DNA of 64,000 nucleotides from Blautia sp. Marseille-P3201T (GTDB lineage: Bacteria; Bacillota; Clostridia; Lachnospirales; Lachnospiraceae): NCBI RefSeq assembly GCF_900120295.1, contig NZ_LT635470.1, positions 1-64,000 on the forward strand, given 5' to 3'. The notes below the pieces were generated by a model. The model was not told the DNA's origin and made no database searches. It worked only from the letters and a program-made list of their open reading frames with translations. A program made the translations under genes and the position numbers. Positions 16,893-24,378 of this stretch are shown here, one piece after another (within the stretch, counting starts at the first letter, position 1; every line of letters starts with the position of its first letter).

Positions 16893-18794
16893 ATGAAAAA
16901 TAAAATTTTTAAAGTAATGTTAATGATGGGACTGGCAGCAGTAATAATAACAACAAACACAGTAGGAAGTGGATTAACACCGGTTTATGCGAAAGAAATG
17001 AAAGTAACACAAGGAAACCAGGTTGTAAATGGTATCATTGATTTTGGCAAGGGCTCTGCCAGTATTACCATTAATGGAAATCAGGGACAATCTTTAGCAG
17101 GAAAGAAATTTGAAGTCTTTCAGCTATTTTATGCAGAAAATTCAAAAGACGGAGAGTCTATTAATTATACTTTTAATCCAGAATATGCCAATGCAATTAA
17201 GACAATAGTTGCTGCCGCTTTGAATAAAAAGAATGGAACACAGTTAAGACCGGCAGATGTAACAGAATACATGGCGATTGATTATATCCAAACGCTGAAT
17301 TCTAATCCGGTAGAAGGTGCGGATGCTTTTCAGAAGTTGGAAGGCAGGTACAGCGCATTTCGTTATTTTGTGGAAAATGTAAGAAGCCAGATTAAGAAAG
17401 AAAACAAATCAGGAGAAATTTTTACGGTGCAGTCCACAAAAGCTGATAACTCCATATCAATTACAGGTCTTGCATTTGGATACTATGTAGTAGATGAGTT
17501 ATCTAAAACAGATGAAAATGGAGAGCAGTGGTTTGCGTCTTCTCTTTGTATGGTAAATACAGCAAATCCGGATGCTCAGGTGAATATTAAATCTGATTAT
17601 CCGGTGATAACAAAGAAAATACAGGAAGATGATAATAAAGATAGTATTAAAAATGATGGTTGGAATGATATTGGGGATTATGAAATTGGACAGACAGTAC
17701 CTTATAAATTTGTGTCCACTGTTCCTGACATGAATGGATATAGTTCTTATTATTACGGATGGCATGACAAAATGGATAAAGCGCTGACTTTTCGTGCAGA
17801 TAAATCTAAAATAGAGATTTCTATAAAAAGCAAAGAGGGTAAAAGTTATAAACTGAAGGACAGTGAATATGTTTTGACAGAAAATCCACAGGATAACTCC
17901 GGTGATACTTTTAAAGTAGAAATTATGGATATAAAGAAGATTGTGGATCGTGAATTTAATAAAATAAATAATAATCAGGAAAACGATTATAATGGGTTAA
18001 TGGTTACTTTAAAATATGAAGCAATTTTAAATGATTTGGCTGCATTAGATACCGGAAGACCGGGGTTTGAAAATGATGTTCGCTTAGAATTTTCCAATGA
18101 TGCAGACGCAAACGGAAGAGGGGAAACAGGTTTTACACCATGGGATACAGTTGTATGTTTTACCTTTGAAATAGATGGATTAAAGACCAACAATCATGAT
18201 AAAGTGCTGCAGAATGCGAAATTCCGTCTTTACAGCGACAAGGAATGTAAGAATGAAGTTTATGTAAAGAAAAATACGAACCAAGGACAAGATGGATATA
18301 TTGTGATTAATCGTGACTCCGCAGGAGGCAGTGATCATACAGGTGGTATAACACCACAGGAAGCGGTAGAAATGGTATCAGATGTAAAGGGTATTTTTAA
18401 GATTTACGGTCTGGATCAGGGTACATATTATTTAAAAGAAACAGATGCACCGGATGGATATCGCCCTCTTCTTGATCCGATTGTTATTCATGTAAAACCA
18501 ACTTATAGTACAGACAGAAATAATTATGTGAAGGGGGAAGGAGCTACAGAAAAAACATTAAAGAGATTGGAAGGTACTGCTCATGTAAAGTCTTTCTACA
18601 ATGGTGCCTTTAAGGAGGAAGATATAAAACTCCATACAGATGTAAAGAAAGGCAATCTGTATATAAAAGTAATTAATGAAGTAGGAAAAAAACTGCCGAT
18701 TACAGGTTCTTCGGCTATGCTGGTAATCGTATGTACAGGAGCTGCTTTAATAAGTGGTTCTATGTTATCTAACAGGAAACAGAGGAAGAAATGA
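16893..18794 (+). CDS. major (backbone) pilin, SpaH/EbpB-like, LPXTG-anchored
   Basis: A 633-residue secreted protein with a signal peptide (about 1-33), an N-terminal pilin domain, a segment YPVITKKI (about 237-244) matching the position of the lysine used in pilin polymerisation, an isopeptide D1/D2 region, a C-terminal SpaA domain with E-box YYLKETDAPDGY (about 512-523), and the sorting signal LPITG (601-605) before a hydrophobic span and a basic tail. The start at 16893 follows AGAGGAAAAA; the ATG at 16875 has no ribosome site. Its stop codon overlaps the class C sortase start, which supports its role as the polymerised shaft subunit. Confidence 0.9.
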   Translation: MKNKIFKVMLMMGLAAVIITTNTVGSGLTPVYAKEMKVTQGNQVVNGIIDFGKGSASITINGNQGQSLAGKKFEVFQLFYAENSKDGESINYTFNPEYANAIKTIVAAALNKKNGTQLRPADVTEYMAIDYIQTLNSNPVEGADAFQKLEGRYSAFRYFVENVRSQIKKENKSGEIFTVQSTKADNSISITGLAFGYYVVDELSKTDENGEQWFASSLCMVNTANPDAQVNIKSDYPVITKKIQEDDNKDSIKNDGWNDIGDYEIGQTVPYKFVSTVPDMNGYSSYYYGWHDKMDKALTFRADKSKIEISIKSKEGKSYKLKDSEYVLTENPQDNSGDTFKVEIMDIKKIVDREFNKINNNQENDYNGLMVTLKYEAILNDLAALDTGRPGFENDVRLEFSNDADANGRGETGFTPWDTVVCFTFEIDGLKTNNHDKVLQNAKFRLYSDKECKNEVYVKKNTNQGQDGYIVINRDSAGGSDHTGGITPQEAVEMVSDVKGIFKIYGLDQGTYYLKETDAPDGYRPLLDPIVIHVKPTYSTDRNNYVKGEGATEKTLKRLEGTAHVKSFYNGAFKEEDIKLHTDVKKGNLYIKVINEVGKKLPITGSSAMLVIVCTGAALISGSMLSNRKQRKK

Positions 18795-19624
18795 AGAAAC
18801 GAAAAAGAATATGGAATAAAATCATTTTTATAGCAGGATTACTTCTTCTTTCTTATCCGTTAATTAGCAGTATGGCAGCGCGACAGCATCAGAAAGATGC
18901 TGTCGCTACTTACCAAGGTAGTATGGAAATGGAAGATGAAAGTAAAATACAGGATATTTTAGAAAAAGCATCGGAATATAACAATATGTTGTTTCAAACT
19001 CAAGGAGTAAGTATAGCAGGTCTGCAGGAAGGAATTTTAAGTAATGAAAATTATAAGAGTCTGTTAAATATTTCTGGAACAGGTATTATGGGAAGTATTG
19101 AAATTCCTAAGATTAACATAGATCTTCCGATTTACCATGGGACATCAGAGGAAGTATTATCTGTAGGAATAGGACATTTTCAGGACAGCAGTCTTCCCAT
19201 TGGTGGAAATAATACGAGATGTATTCTTACCGGACACAGAGGACTGCCGAATTCTAAATTGTTTACAAGACTGGACGAACTGGACACAGAGGATCTTTTT
19301 TTTATAAGTACATGTGGGGAAGTCTTGGCATACTGCATTACGGAAATTGAAGTAATGGAGCCGGAAGAAGCGGAGAGGCTGGAGATTTTACCGGAAAAAG
19401 ATTTATGTACGCTGGTAACCTGTACTCCTTATGGAATTAATACACAGAGGCTGATTGTAACAGGGGAAAGAGTACCTTATGAAAAAGTGGAATATGATAG
19501 TATTAAAAGAAAATTACCTTCTTTTCGGGAAATTTTTTTTATAGTATTGCCATTTATTTTTATTATAGTAGAAGTGAGTTCTTTTTTGGGGAGGAAAGCA
19601 TATGAAAAAAAGCATGAAAAGTAA
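18791..19624 (+). CDS. class C (pilin-polymerising) sortase
   Basis: A 277-residue sortase with an N-terminal membrane anchor (about 10-28), a catalytic domain with TGHRG (His), TLVTCTPYG (Cys) and NTQRLIVTG (Arg), and a C-terminal membrane segment (about 245-268). The second membrane segment and the TCTPYG motif are typical of class C sortases, which join pilin subunits by isopeptide bonds. It overlaps the backbone pilin by four bases (ATGA) and the next pilin gene by about 20 bases, so translation is probably coupled. Confidence 0.93.
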   Translation: MKKRKRIWNKIIFIAGLLLLSYPLISSMAARQHQKDAVATYQGSMEMEDESKIQDILEKASEYNNMLFQTQGVSIAGLQEGILSNENYKSLLNISGTGIMGSIEIPKINIDLPIYHGTSEEVLSVGIGHFQDSSLPIGGNNTRCILTGHRGLPNSKLFTRLDELDTEDLFFISTCGEVLAYCITEIEVMEPEEAERLEILPEKDLCTLVTCTPYGINTQRLIVTGERVPYEKVEYDSIKRKLPSFREIFFIVLPFIFIIVEVSSFLGRKAYEKKHEK

Positions 19625-20324
19625 TTTTTTATTTTCTATGACTATATTTTTATTATTTGTAATTAGCATACAAGTATTTGCAGATGACAGAGAACTTTTT
19701 GTAGATTATGAGGGGACAAAAGGAGAAAATTCTTTTGTAGATGTAAAAAAATTGGAAAATGTAGATATGCATCAAAGAGGGAGTATTTGTGTTGAGCTGA
19801 CAGAGGGAGGGAAGGGAACGTCAAGAGAAAATGTAGAGTTTTCTTGTACAAAGGTAGGCGAAGTTAGGAAAGGTGAATACATATTAAAGGAGGAATTTGC
19901 TTCTTCAAATGTGGATTTAAATACAATTGAGTCAGCGAAGGAGATGGAAGAGGCTGCAGAAAAGTTGGCTGAATTGGATATTTCTGCAGAAAAAGTTTTG
20001 GTAACAGACAAAAATGGAAGGCTTTGCTTTTCTGATTTATCAGTAGGTGTGTATTTTTTAGAAGCTACAGATACTGCTAAATATGAGAAAGTAACGCCGT
20101 TCTTAATCACTATTCCTACCTTTGATGAAAAAGAGGGAGAGATGAATTATGATATTACAGTTATCCCAAAACATGAACCAGAACCAGATGAAATTACAAC
20201 AGACTCTCCGGGAAAACCAAAAGCGCCTCAGACCGGATTAGACAGTCCAGTCTTAAAATATTTTATCGGTGCAGCTTTGATTGCAATGTTTTTGGTAACT
20301 TTTAACAGGATATTTAAAAAATGA
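19602..20324 (+). CDS. minor/basal pilin with non-canonical APQTG sorting signal
   Basis: A 240-residue secreted protein with a signal peptide (about 1-27), a SpaA-like beta domain (about 60-190), a Pro/Glu linker and a C-terminal cell-wall sorting region: APQTG (208-212), a hydrophobic span (about 218-234) and RIFKK. The first position is Ala rather than Leu, and PQT resembles the NPQT(N/G) signals used by class B sortases. GGGGAGG precedes the ATG, which lies inside the end of the class C sortase gene. Between two sortase genes, it is best read as the basal pilin that anchors the pilus. Confidence 0.82.
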   Translation: MKKSMKSNFLFSMTIFLLFVISIQVFADDRELFVDYEGTKGENSFVDVKKLENVDMHQRGSICVELTEGGKGTSRENVEFSCTKVGEVRKGEYILKEEFASSNVDLNTIESAKEMEEAAEKLAELDISAEKVLVTDKNGRLCFSDLSVGVYFLEATDTAKYEKVTPFLITIPTFDEKEGEMNYDITVIPKHEPEPDEITTDSPGKPKAPQTGLDSPVLKYFIGAALIAMFLVTFNRIFKK

Positions 20325-20334
20325 AGAAAAAAGA

Positions 20335-21090
20335 ATGAAAAAGTTGATAAATATAGTATTCGGAATACTTTTTTTTCTGCTGTTGACATTGGGGATGAAA
20401 GAACTATTTTTGTTTTTTTATGCAGAAGAACATTATGAAGTATTGAGGGAACAAATAATAAAGATACCATCTGTTAATCAGAAAGAATTGGAGATAGATG
20501 ATCCGTTTAATCGTTATATTGATTTTCATGTATTGGAAGAGATAAATGAAGAAATTGCCGGATGGATTTATATACCCGGTACAAAAGTAGACTATCCTAT
20601 AATGATAGGAGATACAGAGCAGGAATATTTAAAAAAGGATTTTGAAGGAAAATCCAGTACTTTAGGTTCAATATTTGCTTTTCCGGATGTGAAATTAAAT
20701 CAGGATTTTCATGTTTGTTTATATGGTCATAACATGATTTCGGGGCAGATGTTTGGTGGACTGAAGAAATATAAAGATACAGAATATGCGAAATCTTATA
20801 GGCGAGCTTATTTGTATACAAAAGAAAGGACAAAAGAATTGGAGTTAATATCTGCTTTTCCGTGTGAAAATACAGACAGTATCTTGGAACTGGGAGAAAA
20901 GACCTGGGAGCACAGTAATGCGGAGAAAATTGTAAATAATTTAGTGAAAAGAAGTTCAATTACTTTAGAAATACCGAAAAATGAAACAGCGCAAATTTTT
21001 ACTCTTGTGACTTGTGATGGCAGTGCTGGTGGGAAATATCGACTGGTTTTAAATTTTACTTTAATAAAGGAAAAATTTGTATTGGAATAA
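20335..21090 (+). CDS. class B sortase, probable pilus-anchoring enzyme
   Basis: A 251-residue sortase with one N-terminal membrane segment (about 5-28). Class B features are GWIYIPGTKVDYPIM, LYGHNM (catalytic His), TLVTCDGS (catalytic Cys) and GKYRLVLNF (catalytic Arg), plus an inserted helix region between His and Cys. There is no C-terminal membrane anchor, unlike class C. It begins ten bases after the APQTG pilin stop codon, with only a weak A-rich ribosome site, suggesting coupled translation. The likely job is to attach the APQTG protein, and so the finished pilus, to peptidoglycan. Confidence 0.9.
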   Translation: MKKLINIVFGILFFLLLTLGMKELFLFFYAEEHYEVLREQIIKIPSVNQKELEIDDPFNRYIDFHVLEEINEEIAGWIYIPGTKVDYPIMIGDTEQEYLKKDFEGKSSTLGSIFAFPDVKLNQDFHVCLYGHNMISGQMFGGLKKYKDTEYAKSYRRAYLYTKERTKELELISAFPCENTDSILELGEKTWEHSNAEKIVNNLVKRSSITLEIPKNETAQIFTLVTCDGSAGGKYRLVLNFTLIKEKFVLE

Positions 21091-21201
21091 AAATATAAAA
21101 ACATGGAAATGCCTCTTTTTTTAAAACATTTTAAAATAGAAAAGGGGCATATCCATAATTTATTCCTTTATATGCTTCCACTGGTGGAAGATGGCAAAGG
21201 C

Positions 21202-21230
21202 TTTACAAGTGAAAAAAAATATGCTATGAT
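21202..21230 (+). promoter_or_regulatory. promoter of tRNA-Arg
   Basis: TTTACA (21202-21207) and TATGAT (21225-21230) with 17-bp spacing, ending 22 bp before the tRNA. A perfect inverted repeat CTTCCAC-TG-GTGGAAG (21175-21190) lies just upstream of the -35. Confidence 0.65.
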
Positions 21231-21252
21231 AACCGAGATATTACAATTATGT

Positions 21253-21325
21253 GCACTCGTAGCTCAGGGGATAGAGCAGTGGTTTCCGGTGCCACGTGTC
21301 GGGGGTTCGATTCCCTCCGGGTGTG
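21253..21325 (+). tRNA. tRNA-Arg (anticodon CCG)
   Basis: The cloverleaf is complete. The acceptor stem GCACTCG (21253-21259) pairs with CGGGTGT (21318-21324), including a G-U closing pair and one further U-G pair, discriminator G21325. The anticodon loop TTCCGGT gives CCG, and the T arm has GGTTCGATT. CCA is not encoded. It reads CGG, a rare codon in this AT-rich genome, and has its own promoter. Confidence 0.95.
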
Positions 21326-21375
21326 TTTGTGCTTTGGGGAGAGCATGGAAATAAGGGAATGTAAGGAGGACAAAC

Positions 21376-22281
21376 ATGTTAGACAATTTCAGAGAATGGC
21401 TCTCGGATAATCTGAGGTATATTCTTCTGGGTCTGGCAATTCTGGCTGTTCTGTTATTGCTATTTTTTGGAATAAAAGCGATTATGGGAAATTCTTCTGA
21501 TAAAAAAGAAAATGAACCGGCAAAGAAAACAGAACAGAAGAAAGAGTCCACAGATTCCGAAAAAACAGATGGAAATAAGTCTGAAGAGGAAGATGAGAAT
21601 GCTCTTGAGAAGAATGCATATCCTGAAGTAAATGCCTTAATTCAATCCTTTTACTCTGCTTGGGGTGACAAAGATGTTACCAAGATGAAAGAGCTGACGG
21701 ATAATTTTAATGCAACTGATGAAACAAAGGTAACAAATGCTACTTATATTGAGTCTTATGAAAATGTAACAGTTTATACAAAAAAAGGACTTGATGAAAA
21801 TAGTTATGTAGTATTTGCAGCTTATGATTTAAAATTTAAAGATATTAATACTCCGGCTCCTGGACTGTCAGAGTTATATGTTTATAAAAACGAAGATGGA
21901 AAATACATTATCCAGAATGATGATACAAATACTGAAATTCAGGAGTGTATAGAGAAAACAAGACAGGAAAGTGATGTGGCAGAGCTGATTGCAGAAGTAG
22001 AAGAGAAATTAAATACAGCAATGGCTTCTGATGATACTTTGAAAAAGTTTGAAGAAGAGCTGGGCGAAAAAGTCAATACAGCACAGATGGCAGATAACGG
22101 TGATATGCTGACAGCGAAAGAAGCTTGTAATATACGTTCTGATGCCAATGTAAATGCTGAAATTTTAGGAAAATTACAGGCAGGGGAGCAGGTAAAGAAA
22201 CTGGAAAATGCATCAGATAATTGGATAAAGGTAGAATATAATGGCAGAGAAGCTTATGTATTCGGCGATTTAGTTCAGTAA
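21376..22281 (+). CDS. membrane-anchored SH3-domain protein
   Basis: A 301-residue protein with one N-terminal membrane segment (about 14-37), a Lys/Glu/Ser-rich charged linker (about 40-80), a central NTF2-like-looking alpha/beta region (about 85-195), a coiled Glu/Lys-rich stretch (about 195-235) and a C-terminal bacterial SH3 domain (CNIRSDANVNAEILGKLQAGEQ...WIKVEYNGREAYV, about 243-301). Bacterial SH3 domains usually bind peptidoglycan peptides. The combination suggests a surface protein facing the wall. Specific function unknown. AAGGAGG precedes the ATG. Confidence 0.75.
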   Translation: MLDNFREWLSDNLRYILLGLAILAVLLLLFFGIKAIMGNSSDKKENEPAKKTEQKKESTDSEKTDGNKSEEEDENALEKNAYPEVNALIQSFYSAWGDKDVTKMKELTDNFNATDETKVTNATYIESYENVTVYTKKGLDENSYVVFAAYDLKFKDINTPAPGLSELYVYKNEDGKYIIQNDDTNTEIQECIEKTRQESDVAELIAEVEEKLNTAMASDDTLKKFEEELGEKVNTAQMADNGDMLTAKEACNIRSDANVNAEILGKLQAGEQVKKLENASDNWIKVEYNGREAYVFGDLVQ

Positions 22282-22350
22282 AATATACCCTGGCAGCAGA
22301 CACAAAAGGTGTTAGTTGTCAGGGTGTTTGCACAATAAAGAGGAAAAAGT

Positions 22351-23478
22351 ATGAAAATTACTAAAAAAGGAATTCTTATTACAATTCCGGTTGTTTTGGC
22401 AGGTTCTTTTTTTGTTATAGCACCACAGTATGGGGCTTTGATAATTAAGCATTCTATGGTGAGCTATAAAAATGAAAAGGAAGCAACGAAAGAGGATCAT
22501 TGGATTTATAATGAAAATGGACGTCGTTTTGTATATCATGATGGTTCTGTTATTCAAAACAGCAGTCGGGTGTTGAATGGAATTACTTATTATTTTGATG
22601 AAAAGGGCTATGTAAAAACCGGCTGGGTACAGGACAAAGGGCAAATTTTTTATAGGAATTCGGATGGTTCTCCGGTAGTAGGATGGTTTACAGATGAAAG
22701 TGGCACTTATTATTTAGATGAAAATGGTTCGCCTGCTATAGGTTGGACAGATATAGATGGAAAGCATTATTACTTTAAGGAGAATGGGGCAGCCGCTACA
22801 GGAATGACAGAAGTCGATGGTGTCCAGTATCTTTTCAATGAAGATGGAACAGTATCCGCAGGATGGATATTAAAAGATGATAAATATTATTATCGGGATG
22901 AATATGGAGCAATTTCATATGGTTGGGAATATATTGATGGGCAATATTATTTTTTTCGTGAAGATGGGACAATGGCTACAGGCTGGATTACAGATGGAGA
23001 CCAGCGTTATTATATGAATACAGACGGTTCTATGGTACGGAATGCCTGGATCAATGAAGATGGACAAAAACATTTTGTGGGATCAGACGGAAAGGAGCAG
23101 AAAGGCTGGGTTTCTATAAGTGGAAAGTCTTATTATCTTACAGAGGACGGAATTATAGGAAAGTCCGGATGGTTAAAACAGGATGGAAAGTGGTACTTTA
23201 TTAATGAGGACGGAAGTGCCAGAACTGGTTTGTTCAAAGAGAATGGAAAATGGTATTATCTTACAGATGAGGGAGAATTACAGGATGGCTGGATTGTGTC
23301 AAATGGGAAGTATTATTATCTTGCAAATTCGGAACTTATGACTGGATGGAGAAAGATAGACGGTAAGCAGTATTATTTCCATGAAGATGGGGTTATGGCT
23401 ACAGGCTGGATTACCATTGAAGGAAAATCCTATTATCTGAACGAGGATGGAAGCTTGAATATACATGTGCAGGAGTGA
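22351..23478 (+). CDS. cell-wall/glucan-binding repeat protein
   Basis: A 375-residue protein with an N-terminal signal/anchor segment (about 7-30) followed by about 15 tandem ~20-residue repeats of the form GW...DGKxYYFxEDGxMATGW, from about residue 50 to the end. These are choline-binding/glucan-binding type repeats (PF01473-like), which form a beta-solenoid binding wall polymers or glucans. No catalytic domain is present, so it is either a structural surface protein or a binding module. The repeats are also seen as diverged ~60-bp DNA repeats. It follows the SH3 protein by about 70 bp, across a hairpin. Confidence 0.85.
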   Translation: MKITKKGILITIPVVLAGSFFVIAPQYGALIIKHSMVSYKNEKEATKEDHWIYNENGRRFVYHDGSVIQNSSRVLNGITYYFDEKGYVKTGWVQDKGQIFYRNSDGSPVVGWFTDESGTYYLDENGSPAIGWTDIDGKHYYFKENGAAATGMTEVDGVQYLFNEDGTVSAGWILKDDKYYYRDEYGAISYGWEYIDGQYYFFREDGTMATGWITDGDQRYYMNTDGSMVRNAWINEDGQKHFVGSDGKEQKGWVSISGKSYYLTEDGIIGKSGWLKQDGKWYFINEDGSARTGLFKENGKWYYLTDEGELQDGWIVSNGKYYYLANSELMTGWRKIDGKQYYFHEDGVMATGWITIEGKSYYLNEDGSLNIHVQE

Positions 23479-23567
23479 TGGTACAAAAGAGATACCCTGA
23501 TAGCGATTTATAGAAAAATCTGTAAGCCGTTATTGGGGTATTCCTGTCAGAATATGAAGGAGGAGTT

Positions 23568-24359
23568 ATGCGTTTAAATAAATATTTAAGTGATGCAGGT
23601 ATATGCTCCAGACGGGAGGCAGACCGTTTAATAGAAGCGGGACATGTTTCCGTAGATGGAAAACTTGCCGTGCAGGGAATGCAGGTGGAAGATTTTCATG
23701 AAATTAAAGTAGATGGAAAAGTGATAAAGCGTGAAGAGAAAAAAGTGGTTTTAGTATTTCACAAGCCGAAAGGAATTGAATGTACTGCAAATCCAAAGGT
23801 TAAAAAGAATGTAATTTCTTATATTAATTATCCAATTAGGGTATATTATGCAGGAAGACTGGATAAAGACTCTGAAGGTCTTTTACTTCTTACCAATGAG
23901 GGCGAACTGGTAAATCAGATTATGAAGGCCGGCAGTTACCATGAAAAGGAGTATCTTGTAACTGTTGATAAACCGGTAACGGAGGAATTTTTACAGAAAA
24001 TGAGAGAAGGTGTTCCAATTTTAGGGACAATCACCAGAAAATGTAAGGCAGAGCGTGAAGGGGAGAGAATTTTCCGAATTACTCTCACACAAGGATTAAA
24101 TCGACAAATACGGCGTATGTGTAATTATCTGGGATATGAAGTGGTAAAATTAAAGAGAATTCGGATCATGAATATTGAATTGGGAAATCTTCCAACAGGA
24201 AGTTATCGTGAAGCAACAGAAGAGGAGCTGAATGAGCTGAAAAGTCAGCTTGGAAAAGAGGAAGATAGGCCACAGAAAGCTGCTTTGGAAAATGGACGAA
24301 AACCTATAAAAAATGCGGGAAAATATAGAAATCCATCTAAAGTAAGAAAAAGACAGTAA
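23568..24359 (+). CDS. rluF: 23S rRNA pseudouridine synthase, RluF/RsuA family
   Basis: A 263-residue enzyme with an N-terminal S4 RNA-binding domain (MRLNKYLSDAGICSRREADRLI, about 1-60), the catalytic motif AGRLDKDSEGLLLLTN (Asp ~102), and GLNRQIRRMCNYLGYEVVKLKRIRI, followed by the RluF-like ending LGNLPTGSYREATEEE. A basic tail (about 225-263) follows. RluF makes pseudouridine at position 2604 of 23S rRNA in E. coli. The family is certain; exact target assignment is by similarity. AAGGAGGAG precedes the start. Confidence 0.88.
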   Translation: MRLNKYLSDAGICSRREADRLIEAGHVSVDGKLAVQGMQVEDFHEIKVDGKVIKREEKKVVLVFHKPKGIECTANPKVKKNVISYINYPIRVYYAGRLDKDSEGLLLLTNEGELVNQIMKAGSYHEKEYLVTVDKPVTEEFLQKMREGVPILGTITRKCKAEREGERIFRITLTQGLNRQIRRMCNYLGYEVVKLKRIRIMNIELGNLPTGSYREATEEELNELKSQLGKEEDRPQKAALENGRKPIKNAGKYRNPSKVRKRQ

Positions 24360-24378
24360 AGAATGGAGGCTTCAGAGA

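Noticed and set aside
22287-22325. Terminator after the SH3 protein gene
   Set aside because: ACCCTGGCAGC / GTTGTCAGGGT forms a good stem, but it is followed by GTTTGCAC rather than a T-run, so its role is unclear.
22500-23470. Regular ~60-bp repeats that could suggest a CRISPR-like or satellite array
   Set aside because: They are in-frame, diverged codons of a wall-binding repeat protein.
23479-23567. Hairpin between the wall-binding protein and rluF as a terminator
   Set aside because: ATACCC/GGGTAT arms exist, but pairing is poor inside and no T-run follows.
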